The notes beneath the pieces were generated by a model that saw only the letters and a program-made list of their open reading frames with translations, had not been told where the DNA came from and made no database searches. A program made the position numbers and the translations under genes. This document shows, one piece after another, positions 35,114-43,038 of a stretch of DNA of 43,164 bases (within the stretch, counting starts at the first letter, position 1; each line of letters begins with the position of its first letter). The DNA is from Terriglobia bacterium (GTDB taxonomy: Bacteria > Acidobacteriota > Terriglobia > Bryobacterales > Bryobacteraceae), in the NCBI GenBank assembly GCA_020073365.1, contig JAIQFL010000054.1:1-43164 (forward strand), given 5' to 3'.

Positions 35114-36162
35114 GGCTCCCTACTCCTCTCGTCGAGAATCGAGGTGGTTCCGTCCGCGTAGACCAGAGTGAGAGACTGCGTGAAGCGCTCGCGCTCCCGA
35201 ATGGTGGTTACCTCATTCTCATCGGTCTCTTCAAACCGGTCCGTCACCTTGATCGATTCCCATCGCGCCACGTGAAGATCGGGCCCTTCACCGAAGATCC
35301 CATTGAGCAGACCGGCCGTCGTCAGGAGGCCAATGTGGCCGCCATGTAACGGCGTTAGTGGCCTGCCGGTCGCGCCGACTTCCGGCGCGAACAGAATTCG
35401 CCCGGCCTGTCGATACGCCGCGGATGCCGATAGCAGATCCTCAACCGTATCCAACGGAATGCCGCGATACACCAGCTGAGCAGGCCCGCTCGGCGGCACC
35501 ACGAACTCTTTATCCGGTTCATCCGGCAGCACGGGCAATTCATCGTAGCTTCCCGTAAGTGCCAACAGTTTTGTCTTGGCCCGCTGTACGTCCCAGTCTT
35601 TCAACTGATCGCGTTCGCGCCTCGTTCGGCGCACGCCGAACACAACGGTCTGCTTGTAGCGAATCGACTCGGGTTCACTGAGGCGGTAGATCGCTTTGTC
35701 CCGAAAGTGGACGGCCAGGATCTCGGCGCAGGTCGACAATCGGTCGCCCGGGACCACAAGCACCAGAAGGCCCCCAGGCTTCAACCACCGATACGTGTGT
35801 TCGAGGAATAGGTATTCCATTCGGCCGTTGCGGTTCTCACCCACCTCAAAATCGTACGGTGGATTTTCGAAAAGCAGGGAAAACGACTCGACTGCGGAAT
35901 GAACGTCAAAGCAGTTGCCCTGAATCACATTGTCGAGGACCGAACGGGCCTCTTCCGCGCGAAAGGAATCGAGTTCGATTCCGTAGGTTAACGTCTTGGC
36001 GCCAGAGGTAATCGCTGCCATCGCCGTCCCTTCGCCGGCGCAGGGATCGAGCACGCTCGTGGTGCCACAGTCTTCACAGAACAACAGGAATCGCCGAATC
36101 CGCTCTGCTTCTTTCTGTGACAGGGGGAAGTAACCGAGTTTCTGCCTCGCAATTCCGCGCAC
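35110..36162 (-). CDS. DUF6094-like class I methyltransferase (NPPY)
   Basis: 350-residue SAM-dependent methyltransferase. Motif I is DPCAGEGTAM (about 39-48), the acidic residue GIELD follows, and the catalytic motif IV is NPPYDFE (about 100-106), the form used by enzymes that methylate the amino group of adenine or cytosine (or Gln in proteins). The C-terminal half is a separate part not found in simple methyltransferases and resembles DUF6094. The start is GTG at 36162, preferred because AAGGAG lies 8 nt upstream. It overlaps the next gene by 4 nt. Downstream of two PP-loop ATPases, it looks like part of a nucleic-acid modification module. Confidence 0.82.
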   Translation of the reverse strand: MRGIARQKLGYFPLSQKEAERIRRFLLFCEDCGTTSVLDPCAGEGTAMAAITSGAKTLTYGIELDSFRAEEARSVLDNVIQGNCFDVHSAVESFSLLFENPPYDFEVGENRNGRMEYLFLEHTYRWLKPGGLLVLVVPGDRLSTCAEILAVHFRDKAIYRLSEPESIRYKQTVVFGVRRTRRERDQLKDWDVQRAKTKLLALTGSYDELPVLPDEPDKEFVVPPSGPAQLVYRGIPLDTVEDLLSASAAYRQAGRILFAPEVGATGRPLTPLHGGHIGLLTTAGLLNGIFGEGPDLHVARWESIKVTDRFEETDENEVTTIRERERFTQSLTLVYADGTTSILDERSREP

Positions 36163-36215
36163 GGAGAGATCTCCTTCGTTGTTTGGCTATTAGTAGTAGT
36201 GGTGGTGGGGTGATA

Positions 36216-37421
36216 TCAAAACAGGTGAAGCTGCAGGGCGGACCAGCGCCCATCGAACCATTCCAGTCCATATCGGGCTTTGGTTTCGACGGCAGCCGGC
36301 GCGATGGTGATGAACTCTTCTCGGGTGGGGAAGTCTGTCTCGCTGCGACACTCATGCCATACGTACGGAATTCCGCGCAATTCTTCGACAGCAAAACCGC
36401 TACTAGCCGAGATCGTGTTCAAGGCCATTCGTGCCTCGGCCGGGCCCTCGAAAACGTGAAGCTTTTCGACTGCCCGGTCGGCTTTTCCTTTGCCTGAGTA
36501 AATGCGGCGGACGCGATACAGAGCCCACGGCTCCGACTCGATGCTCTTGCGGTACATTTCAACAGCAACGTCGTTGCCGGCTTCGACAGTGATCTGAATC
36601 AAAGAGCGACCCTTGTAGATCGTTCCGCGCGGGTTGAGGGCCAGGGAAAGGTGTTCAATTCTCATAGCATCGCCGACCTGGCGCGGGTGCTCTCGCTGCC
36701 GCTCGATCGCGTCATCGCGCAACGCGTTGAAAGGACAGTAAACGCAAGCCGATTTTTTCCAGGTAATACCCAAGGCAGAGCGGATGTAGTCAATGCAGGT
36801 CCGCCGGTCCCAACCCCATTCGAGCAGCGGATAGAACGCCTCCCGGCTGAGTGTGTTGTATTCGCAACTGCGGCTGATTCGGCTCTTTTCGTCGACACTG
36901 AAACCGAACGCTATTCGTTCGCCGAATGCGTACTCGCTCCTGGCGACCCGCCCGGTTTCGTCGGCGTTATATCCGATCGCATGGCGGGCACGGCCACGCA
37001 CGTTTTCTTCTAGCCACTGTTCGATCACCCAAGCCTTGAACTTCAGCGCACAGCGGTGGACACCGCCGTACTGCGGTACCGTTCCGTTCCGCTTCAGCTC
37101 ATCCGAGAGTTTGTAGTCGCCTTCCAGGAACACCCTTGCAGGAGTGCGGGAATCGTCGAGCACCGTTATGCCTTCACCTTCGAAATGACCATGGCGCGCG
37201 ACCTGCACGTACCGTATCCCCTGCGCACGCATCAGTGGAAGGATGTGGGCTTCCACGTCGCTACCGGTGTCGGTGTATTCGTCGCCGACCTGGGACGTAA
37301 TGACGATCAGATCCTCCAACGAGCACGGTCTCGTCACCGGGCTCATGATCCAGCGCAGCAGGATCGCTGAGGATTCGACGCCCATGCCGTAGGACAGAAT
37401 GGTGGCTACTGTTTTGGCCAT
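36216..37421 (-). CDS. PAPS-reductase-like PP-loop ATPase (first)
   Basis: 401-residue protein with a PP-loop near the N-terminus in the form SYGMGVESSA (10-19) instead of SGGxDS, and a core like adenylyl/PAPS reductase. Further on HRCALKFKAW (about 122-131) and CVYCPF supply cysteines that could take part in sulfur transfer or bind a cluster. A C-terminal extension of about 150 residues has no named domain. PP-loop enzymes of this kind activate a substrate with ATP before thiolation or amidation. It is distinct in sequence from the neighbouring PP-loop protein at 37520-38644. Start ATG 37421 has GAGGAG close upstream. Substrate unknown. Confidence 0.82.
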   Translation of the reverse strand: MAKTVATILSYGMGVESSAILLRWIMSPVTRPCSLEDLIVITSQVGDEYTDTGSDVEAHILPLMRAQGIRYVQVARHGHFEGEGITVLDDSRTPARVFLEGDYKLSDELKRNGTVPQYGGVHRCALKFKAWVIEQWLEENVRGRARHAIGYNADETGRVARSEYAFGERIAFGFSVDEKSRISRSCEYNTLSREAFYPLLEWGWDRRTCIDYIRSALGITWKKSACVYCPFNALRDDAIERQREHPRQVGDAMRIEHLSLALNPRGTIYKGRSLIQITVEAGNDVAVEMYRKSIESEPWALYRVRRIYSGKGKADRAVEKLHVFEGPAEARMALNTISASSGFAVEELRGIPYVWHECRSETDFPTREEFITIAPAAVETKARYGLEWFDGRWSALQLHLF

Positions 37422-37519
37422 TGGCTCCTCGTTTGGAATTGTTCAGGTGTGAATCTGGCCGTGCGGGTGCTTCGCTGCGTCAGCTACAAATGCGCTGCAC
37501 GCATACAGGGGGCTCTCTA

Positions 37520-38644
37520 TCACGCCGCAGTTCCCACACCGCTACTGAGGAGTTCTTTGTATCTGCGAATCACTTCCAGAGGTTCTGTGTAGCCCACTTC
37601 GATGCCGACCGCACTGGCGACCTCCCGGCGGACATCGCATAGCAGCGAAGCTTCGGCTGCTGTAGGGATCGTTCTCGGCCAGCCCTCGGCATACAGCAGG
37701 TGTTGCGGAATTTCCGCCTCTGCCGTTTCGCGACGCCGCGCACCTGTCTCAGCGACAATTACCCCTTGGCGTAGCTCCCCGGTAAGCCAGTGCGGGGCAA
37801 CGTCACCCAGCCAGCGCGTTGGCTGAAATGGAAACGTCGACACTGCCTCCAAGCCGACCAGGTCGCGATATACCGCTTGGTTTTCCGCGGATCTGGCCGC
37901 TGCTGCGAGATCATTTTGGGAACTCAGTATACAGAAGCAGCATGAAACCCGGCTCGATCCATACCGTGTGTAGGCCTCGTGTAGTGGGATTTCTTTCTCT
38001 TCGAGATACGCGAACACTTGCTGTGTGGTCCAGTCGAGAATGGGGTGCCAGTCCAGCCCCTGGGTGCGCCGAGAAGCGCTGGCCAGTTTTGGTTGTTGTT
38101 TCGCCACAGGCGCTTTGGCACGATTCGGACTTTCTTGCCTGCGAATGCCCGTCGCCGATAGGATGGTCTGGCCTGGAAAGCGTTGAACCAATGCCCGGCA
38201 TATGATCGAGGTCTTTAATTCTGAAGTACAGAATCTCATCGAGGCCGTCGACCACGGCAGGATGAGCTTCACGCAACTCAGCTCTGCGTACCGCCGCACG
38301 TTATTCTCCCAACGCAAGCCCCAGCGGTCCACAAGGTCCCCGGTCTCCCTCCGCACTACCATCAACTCCAGGCCGAGCCGGACGGCGAGCCGCTGACACG
38401 CCGGCAGCGATTGGCGCCACTCCACGCGGCCAAGGTCACTGTGAATCAGTACGCGGGGGCCGCGGTGCCCAGCATCTTCGAGGTAGTCCATAGTCGCCAG
38501 GGCAGTAGCCGCCGAGTCCTTGCCGCCAGAGACTCCGATTGCTACGGCTGCCCCTACTTCAAGGGCGGAAGTGATTTCGGGAGTAACCAACACTTCACGG
38601 GTTGGGGTCCAGATTTGCTCGAACAGCGGAAACGGGTGGGCCAT
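37520..38644 (-). CDS. PAPS-reductase/DndC-like PP-loop ATPase (second)
   Basis: 374-residue protein with a canonical PP-loop SGGKDSAAT (39-47) and the reductase-like core (VLIHSDLGRVEW, then MRFCTSELKT and ATGIRRQES). Near the middle RVSCCFCILSS gives clustered cysteines. DndC, of the phosphorothioate system, and PAPS reductases share this layout; no DndB, DndD or DndE homologue is present. Start ATG 38644 has AAGGA 8 nt upstream. It is the first gene of the leftward run, and a divergent promoter region (38645-38996) separates it from the zinc-ribbon gene. Confidence 0.83.
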   Translation of the reverse strand: MAHPFPLFEQIWTPTREVLVTPEITSALEVGAAVAIGVSGGKDSAATALATMDYLEDAGHRGPRVLIHSDLGRVEWRQSLPACQRLAVRLGLELMVVRRETGDLVDRWGLRWENNVRRYAELSCVKLILPWSTASMRFCTSELKTSIICRALVQRFPGQTILSATGIRRQESPNRAKAPVAKQQPKLASASRRTQGLDWHPILDWTTQQVFAYLEEKEIPLHEAYTRYGSSRVSCCFCILSSQNDLAAAARSAENQAVYRDLVGLEAVSTFPFQPTRWLGDVAPHWLTGELRQGVIVAETGARRRETAEAEIPQHLLYAEGWPRTIPTAAEASLLCDVRREVASAVGIEVGYTEPLEVIRRYKELLSSGVGTAA

Positions 38645-38996
38645 TGAGGAGTCCTTCGTGTTTTGGGTCGTGTAGGGGAATGAAATAGGCCAGGCAGGAA
38701 AGCGCGGGATGGTCGGCCAGAATCAACGCTTTGGCCTCCCGGTCTCCGCCAGTTCCGCCACCTCGTAGAGCCGCGGTTTGATCGGCTCGCCCGCTGGGCG
38801 GTAGCTCTCCCGGCGTTCTCGCCGTCGTTGGCTAAACAGCGTGGATATCGCCCCTCCCAGACTGTCGATAATGTGCGGAAAACAAGATACTTCCCGTCAA
38901 ACCACCGCCTGCCCACGCTTGCTGCCGTGCGTCCCGATTTCGAGACTTTTGCAGAAACCCGTGTTTCCCGTTTACACTGAGGCCGGAGTATGTGCT
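38645..38996. other. Divergent promoter region between the two gene runs
   Basis: About 350 nt between the leftward PP-loop gene and the rightward zinc-ribbon gene. It must hold promoters for both runs. For the rightward run a plausible pair is TTGCAG (38949-38954) and TACACT (38973-38978) with an 18-nt spacer. A short minus-strand coding relic (38723-38839) lies inside it. No CRISPR repeats are present. Confidence 0.5.
38723..38839 (-). pseudogene. Possible coding remnant in the divergent region
   Basis: A minus-strand frame of 38 codons ends in TGA at 38723 and reads RRRERRESYRPAGEP then LYEVAELAET, a protein-like composition that recalls the N-terminus of Mom-like/acyltransferase phage proteins; this is from memory and weak. 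There is no ATG, GTG or TTG start in frame. After the stop, a different frame continues as ALILADHPALSCLAYFIPLHDP, which also looks coding. A shifted frame in one ancestral gene would explain both halves. Low confidence. Confidence 0.25.
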
Positions 38997-39338
38997 ATGC
39001 GTTGCTGGGAGTGCGGTGCTGAGCTTGACGAGTTGAACGAGTCGCAGCCGGTCTGCCCGGCTTGCGGAGCGCCTCCCGGTGTGGGCCGGGATGATGAGGA
39101 CGTCTGCGCCCTTTTGGATGACGCGGCGCTGATTGCCGCCGCTCCTGACGATGCTGAAGACACTGATCCTGGGCTTGGGCTGGGCCTGGACCAGCAAGAG
39201 GAGCCGGTGCGGATGCCGCTGGATCTGCAGAACGCCCTGGATGATGCCGAATCGCTATTACTGGCGACCGGCCATGCCACGTTTGATCTGCCGGAAGGGT
39301 TTCGAATGTTCGCGCTCCCGACCGAGCGGATCATGTAA
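38997..39338 (+). CDS. Small zinc-ribbon acidic protein
   Basis: 113-residue protein. The N-terminal zinc ribbon has CWECGAE (Cys3 and Cys6) and CPACGAP (about 20-26), followed by a very acidic middle (DDEDVCALLDDAALIAAAPDD). The start ATG 38997 follows CCGGAG about 10 nt upstream; the open frame further upstream overlaps the divergent region and is unlikely to be coding. First gene of the rightward run, 12 nt before the J-domain-like gene, so probably co-transcribed. It may be a small adaptor for the proteins that follow; function unknown. Confidence 0.65.
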   Translation: MRCWECGAELDELNESQPVCPACGAPPGVGRDDEDVCALLDDAALIAAAPDDAEDTDPGLGLGLDQQEEPVRMPLDLQNALDDAESLLLATGHATFDLPEGFRMFALPTERIM

Positions 39339-39350
39339 GGTCAGTTCGCG

Positions 39351-40898
39351 ATGCCATCCGTTGCCACAGGCCCGGCCCCAGCACCAGCGCCCCTCGTGTC
39401 CCAACGGATTGCAAGACTGCAGCCGGACGGATCAGCGATCAAGTGCCTGTTTTCTGACGTGGCCTCTCTGACGATTTCCCGTTTCCTTGCTGGTTTTATC
39501 CATCTCTCAGACGAGATCGAGTTCGACCCTACGGCCGTCGATCCGAATCGAGAACTTCGCGTCGTTCAAAACACATCCCGTCGCCCAAGGGAACTCTACT
39601 TCGCACCGATCGGCTATGTGACGCAGCCAAAGCCTGACAAGCGGGGCGAATACTTCGTGCGCGCGGCGGTCACCGGCAGCCGCCTCAGCATCGGGCATGT
39701 TCACCTTCCCAACGCAGCCGTTCGCGACTACTTTTACTTCAGCAATCGAAGCCGTCCTGGCTGCGACCAGCAGACTCTTTATGACCTGCTGCGAACCGTT
39801 CCCTCGGCCGGACCCGTAGATCTCAGGCTTGCTCTCAAGGTGCGACGGCTCGAACTTCAGACGGATGCTGCGTCCAAAGACCAATTACAGGCCGTCGAAC
39901 GCGCCTTCAATCTCCTCGCGCGCCCGGACCTCCGATCCTGCTATCAGACCCTGCTTCGCGACCCTGACGCGCCCGCGCTGTTCCCTTACGGCGGCTTTGG
40001 AGTGCTGCTCGTTGCCGGTGAACTCTCGCCAGACCGGGAGACCTTTTTCGCCAAGAAGATCCTATCGTTCCTCCCGGATCGTCGGCAGTGGCGATTCCGT
40101 GCTCCCCTCAGGAAAGTCGAGTTTTTCGATGGCCATGCCGTTTATCGTGACAGCCGGCGAAAAGCGGAAGTGGTCCTGGACCAGATCTCGCTTCCTCTTG
40201 CGTTTGACCCGACATGGAACCAGTGGAGGCACCTGATCAGTACGAAGTTCGGCGTTGATGCGACCTTCGTGAAGAGCGGAAAGTATCTGTTTCGAGACGG
40301 TGAGTGGTGCCTGGTGCACTGGGAGACGGCCCTGCCTAGTCGCCTCAAAATCACCCTCCCAGGTGATACCCAAGAGGTTCTGGCGAATGCCCGCAAGACG
40401 TACCATCGATTCGGCGAATTCTACGACGCGATCCAGAAAATTCGCTTCCGGCTGGAACGTGAACCGATCGAGCGGACGGAATTGGACCGCATCTGCGGCG
40501 AACTCCGGATCCCCGCGGATTTCGACATCGCCCAAATATCCTGGAAGCCGGACTACGATTCTTTCTATTACAACCAACTCCGGAAACGTACCCGCAAGCT
40601 GTTTCTCTTCCGGGATGAGTACATCTTCGAGCTGGAACACGCCACCGTGGTGGAAGTTCCACAGCAAGGGCATGCGACCTACGTTTTCTCGCGGGCGCCG
40701 AACCTCGATCAATGGGTCCGCGCGTACGCGGGAGCTGCCAAGGACGACATCCGCCAGAATCGGCGGAACGCGGCCGAGCAACTCGGCTTCCTCGGCCGCG
40801 TCATGCACGGCCGGAATCCAAGAAACTGGGTACGCGACCTCCGCGCGAAAATCGGTGAGCCGGTGGACTACTCACTCGCGGTGGATGAGACGCCTTAA
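39351..40898 (+). CDS. Large protein with a J-domain-like segment lacking HPD
   Basis: 515-residue protein. Residues about 140-205 follow the J-domain pattern (TLYDLLRTV...DLRLALKVRRLELQ...AVERAFNLLARPDLRSCYQ), but at the place of the HPD tripeptide needed to stimulate DnaK it has Gln-Thr-Asp (170-172). A conserved-looking FPYGGFG follows at about 211. The rest, about 300 residues, is beta-rich with repeated basic stretches (RTRKLFLFRDEYIFE). No membrane segment or signal peptide. It is 12 nt after the zinc-ribbon gene and 9 nt before the Cas4-like gene, so all are probably one transcript. The J-like fold may serve as a docking module rather than a DnaK co-chaperone. Confidence 0.7.
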   Translation: MPSVATGPAPAPAPLVSQRIARLQPDGSAIKCLFSDVASLTISRFLAGFIHLSDEIEFDPTAVDPNRELRVVQNTSRRPRELYFAPIGYVTQPKPDKRGEYFVRAAVTGSRLSIGHVHLPNAAVRDYFYFSNRSRPGCDQQTLYDLLRTVPSAGPVDLRLALKVRRLELQTDAASKDQLQAVERAFNLLARPDLRSCYQTLLRDPDAPALFPYGGFGVLLVAGELSPDRETFFAKKILSFLPDRRQWRFRAPLRKVEFFDGHAVYRDSRRKAEVVLDQISLPLAFDPTWNQWRHLISTKFGVDATFVKSGKYLFRDGEWCLVHWETALPSRLKITLPGDTQEVLANARKTYHRFGEFYDAIQKIRFRLEREPIERTELDRICGELRIPADFDIAQISWKPDYDSFYYNQLRKRTRKLFLFRDEYIFELEHATVVEVPQQGHATYVFSRAPNLDQWVRAYAGAAKDDIRQNRRNAAEQLGFLGRVMHGRNPRNWVRDLRAKIGEPVDYSLAVDETP

Positions 40899-40907
40899 CG
40901 GACTCCC

Positions 40908-41162
40908 ATGCGCCGCGATAGTCGATTCATTTCTGCTTCCGAGATCGGCACCTGGTGCTACTGCAAGAAAGCGTGGCACCTGAGCCACAGCGGCTATCCA
41001 TGCTCGCTTACAGAGGAGCGCGCAGCCGGAATCCGATATCACAAGGCCCACAATCGCCGCCTGCGAGCGGCCCACCAGCAGCAGGCGGTAGCGAGAATTG
41101 TCATGCTCGTCTGCGTTCTGATCGTCATTCTGCTTGGGACTTCCCGCTTATGGACCCAATGA
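40908..41162 (+). CDS. N-terminal half of a split, membrane-anchored Cas4-like nuclease
   Basis: 84-residue protein. Its first 50 residues copy the Cas4 N-terminus: FISASEIGTWCYCKKAWHLS, with Cys17/Cys19 where Cas4 has the first Fe-S cysteine, and GIRYH (Gly41-His45) as the G-x3-H nuclease motif. It then ends with a single hydrophobic helix (about 62-79, VARIVMLVCVLIVILLG) and a short tail. It lacks the Asp, Glu-x-Lys and C-terminal cysteines, which are supplied by the next gene. The stop overlaps the next start by 13 nt, in another frame. It starts 9 nt after the J-like gene stop. Confidence 0.78.
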   Translation: MRRDSRFISASEIGTWCYCKKAWHLSHSGYPCSLTEERAAGIRYHKAHNRRLRAAHQQQAVARIVMLVCVLIVILLGTSRLWTQ

Positions 41163-41683
41163 CAATCTCATTTGCCGTCCTCGGTATAGTATTTCTAGTG
41201 GCCCTGCTCATGTGGGCGCGCGCCCGTCAACAGATACGGCAAAGTGGGATTCCGGATGGTCGCGTTGTCTACCAGGACACCGACCGGCGCCACAATGTCG
41301 AACTTCCCCTGGTGTCTCCGAGTTGCGGCTTGACCGGGAAGCCAGACTATTTGGTGGAAGCATCGAATGGCCTGATTCCTGTTGAGCTGAAATCACGCAA
41401 CTGCCCCCGCTCCGGTCCTCATGAGGGCGAGGTTGCTCAGGTGACCGCCTACTGCGTGCTTGTCGAAGACGCCTTCGGGGCGACACCGCCCTGTGGGATT
41501 ATTCAATACGCCGATCGCTCCTGGCCCATCCGGTATACCCTGAAAGACCGCAAGCGACTTCTTCACATTCTCGACGAAATGCGCGAAGCCCGAAATACCC
41601 GGACGGCGCACCGCGATCATCAGCACGCGGCTCGTTGTCGCGCCTGCGGCTACCGAGCCGTCTGCGACGAGGCACTCGACTGA
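41150..41683 (+). CDS. C-terminal half of a split, membrane-anchored Cas4-like nuclease
   Basis: 177-residue protein starting with a hydrophobic helix (about 5-22, TISFAVLGIVFLVALLMW). The rest is the catalytic part of a Cas4/RecB-like PD-(D/E)xK nuclease: GKPDYLVE with Asp66, VELKSR with Glu79 and Lys81, and QVTAY with Gln97/Tyr101. Three Fe-S cysteines at the C-terminus read CRACGYRAVC (Cys163, 166, 172). With Cys17/19 of the preceding protein the full Cas4 4Fe-4S set is complete. The start ATG 41150 lies inside the preceding gene. The two proteins must assemble to have all known Cas4 residues. No cas1, cas2 or CRISPR array is nearby. Confidence 0.85.
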   Translation: MDPMTISFAVLGIVFLVALLMWARARQQIRQSGIPDGRVVYQDTDRRHNVELPLVSPSCGLTGKPDYLVEASNGLIPVELKSRNCPRSGPHEGEVAQVTAYCVLVEDAFGATPPCGIIQYADRSWPIRYTLKDRKRLLHILDEMREARNTRTAHRDHQHAARCRACGYRAVCDEALD

Positions 41684-42281
41684 GCGGCCTGGCGTTTCTA
41701 CGATTGCCGGGTGCCGGTCAAACAGTGGCGCCCGTGTATCTGGCCGTGCCGGGCCTCAGTGGCGCATTCAGTCTTCCCGGCGCGATGCCGACGCCGAGAT
41801 CTGATTAGGCCGGATCGGGACGGGCCCAGTAGCACTCGGGCCAAACGCCGAACTCACCGCTGTCGCTCTTTTCGATATCGCCGGAACAGTGGGCTGGAAT
41901 ACGCCGATCCGGAGCCTCGGCGCCGCTCCAAATTGCAACACGATTCGCCTAACATCTGTCATCCTCGATACTTCCAGAGCGCCGTTTCCGGGGAGTTTCA
42001 GGTTCGGAGGGCAGTTCTCACCGCAGGGTGACTCTACGCCCAAATGAATCGCCTGACCCTGGCGCGTTTATCGTTACTAGTACCGGTCCGGCGACCAGAT
42101 GTGGTGATTTTCCGCGTAGCCGGTTATGCGACCAAGGCCACTGAAGGAGAGCCCGAAGGTTGCTTCACCCATAGAATCCAATCTGCGCCAGCCTTGCTCT
42201 CTTCGATTGTCTTGGCAACAGCGCCGGCATCGAGCGAGCGCTATCCCACTCGATCGTAAGCAAGATACGGGCTGACAACGC
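41684..42281. other. Non-coding region right of the split nuclease
   Basis: About 600 nt with only short, mutually overlapping frames. I see no RNA gene, repeat, terminator with a T-run or mobile-element end in it. Confidence 0.4.
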
Positions 42282-42941
42282 TCAAGATCCTTGCGTAGAG
42301 GTTGCCTGAGGGCCGGATCTCGTCTTCCTCCAAAATCGCAAATGAGGCCGCCCGCTCGTTGTGAAGTGCTCGTACTGCAACCGATTCTGTATGGCCCAGC
42401 TCCGCAGTTGGTCCTCAAAGGATGGCCCCGTTTCATGTGCCCGGAATGCACCATTCAGGAGGAGCGACGTGTCGGTTTCGTATCCGCCATCCCGCTCCAC
42501 TCCTTCAGTGATGTCGTCTACCTGCACCAGATACGCATTTGTCATCACTCGTTGCTCATACCAGATGGCGCCGCAGTTCGTACACTCGAACATCTTCCGC
42601 TGATCGACTGTCGAGACGGTGATCGTTCGCGTTGCACAATTGCGGCACCCAAGGGCCTGATCTTCAGTCTTGCTGAGCGTCTTAACGTACGCATCAACAT
42701 ATTGCTCCCAGATCCCTTCTTCGACGTCGCGCTTGGCAGCGTCCAAGAGGACTTTTATGGCATCGATATCGGCCACCGTGCGGAGGTCGAACGCCGTTGG
42801 AAGGCTTACGCAATACCTATAGCCGTTCGCCGGCTTGCCATTCAGGAAGGCGCGGACGGTGTAGTCCCAACCTGAGCCTTCAACGCGGATCTCGTACGTT
42901 TTTCCGTCGTTCTCAAACGGCTCCGTTTTAATAATCGCCAA
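42282..42941 (-). CDS. Unknown protein with internal zinc ribbon
   Basis: 219-residue protein. The N-terminus is an alpha/beta region (YEIRVEGSGWDYTVRAFLNG), followed by a helical stretch. A zinc ribbon lies at about 99-127, with CRNC and CTNCGAIWYE separated by about 18 residues. The C-terminal part is polar with no named domain. ATG 42941 has no strong ribosome-binding site. It is on the strand opposite the split-nuclease run and stands alone. Coding status is likely because the frame is long, free of rare composition and carries the paired CxxC. Confidence 0.6.
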   Translation of the reverse strand: MAIIKTEPFENDGKTYEIRVEGSGWDYTVRAFLNGKPANGYRYCVSLPTAFDLRTVADIDAIKVLLDAAKRDVEEGIWEQYVDAYVKTLSKTEDQALGCRNCATRTITVSTVDQRKMFECTNCGAIWYEQRVMTNAYLVQVDDITEGVERDGGYETDTSLLLNGAFRAHETGPSFEDQLRSWAIQNRLQYEHFTTSGRPHLRFWRKTRSGPQATSTQGS

Positions 42942-43009
42942 TGTGTGCTCCCGGACCTCTAATAGTCTATCCCGCTCGGATTATAGCCGATATTCAGTCC
43001 TGATTATTC

Positions 43010-43038
43010 GCAAGCCGGCCCGGCCAGTTCCGGCTTGC
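43010..43038. repeat. 9-bp GC-rich hairpin near right edge
   Basis: GCAAGCCGG (43010-43018) pairs perfectly with CCGGCTTGC (43030-43038) around an 11-nt loop. No T-run is next to it on either strand. It may terminate a gene beyond the right edge or lie in the leader of the 42282-42941 gene, whose start is 69 nt away. Confidence 0.45.

Noticed and set aside
36216..38644. Dnd phosphorothioation system
   Set aside because: Two PP-loop proteins resemble DndC only in general fold; no dndA, B, D or E and no DptFGH genes are present.
40908..41683. CRISPR-Cas locus, because of the Cas4-like genes
   Set aside because: No repeats, cas1, cas2 or effector genes in the window; Cas4-like nucleases also occur alone on phages and mobile elements.
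42291..42875. 194-codon plus-strand gene at the right end
   Set aside because: Antisense of the zinc-ribbon protein, whose paired CxxC supports the minus strand.
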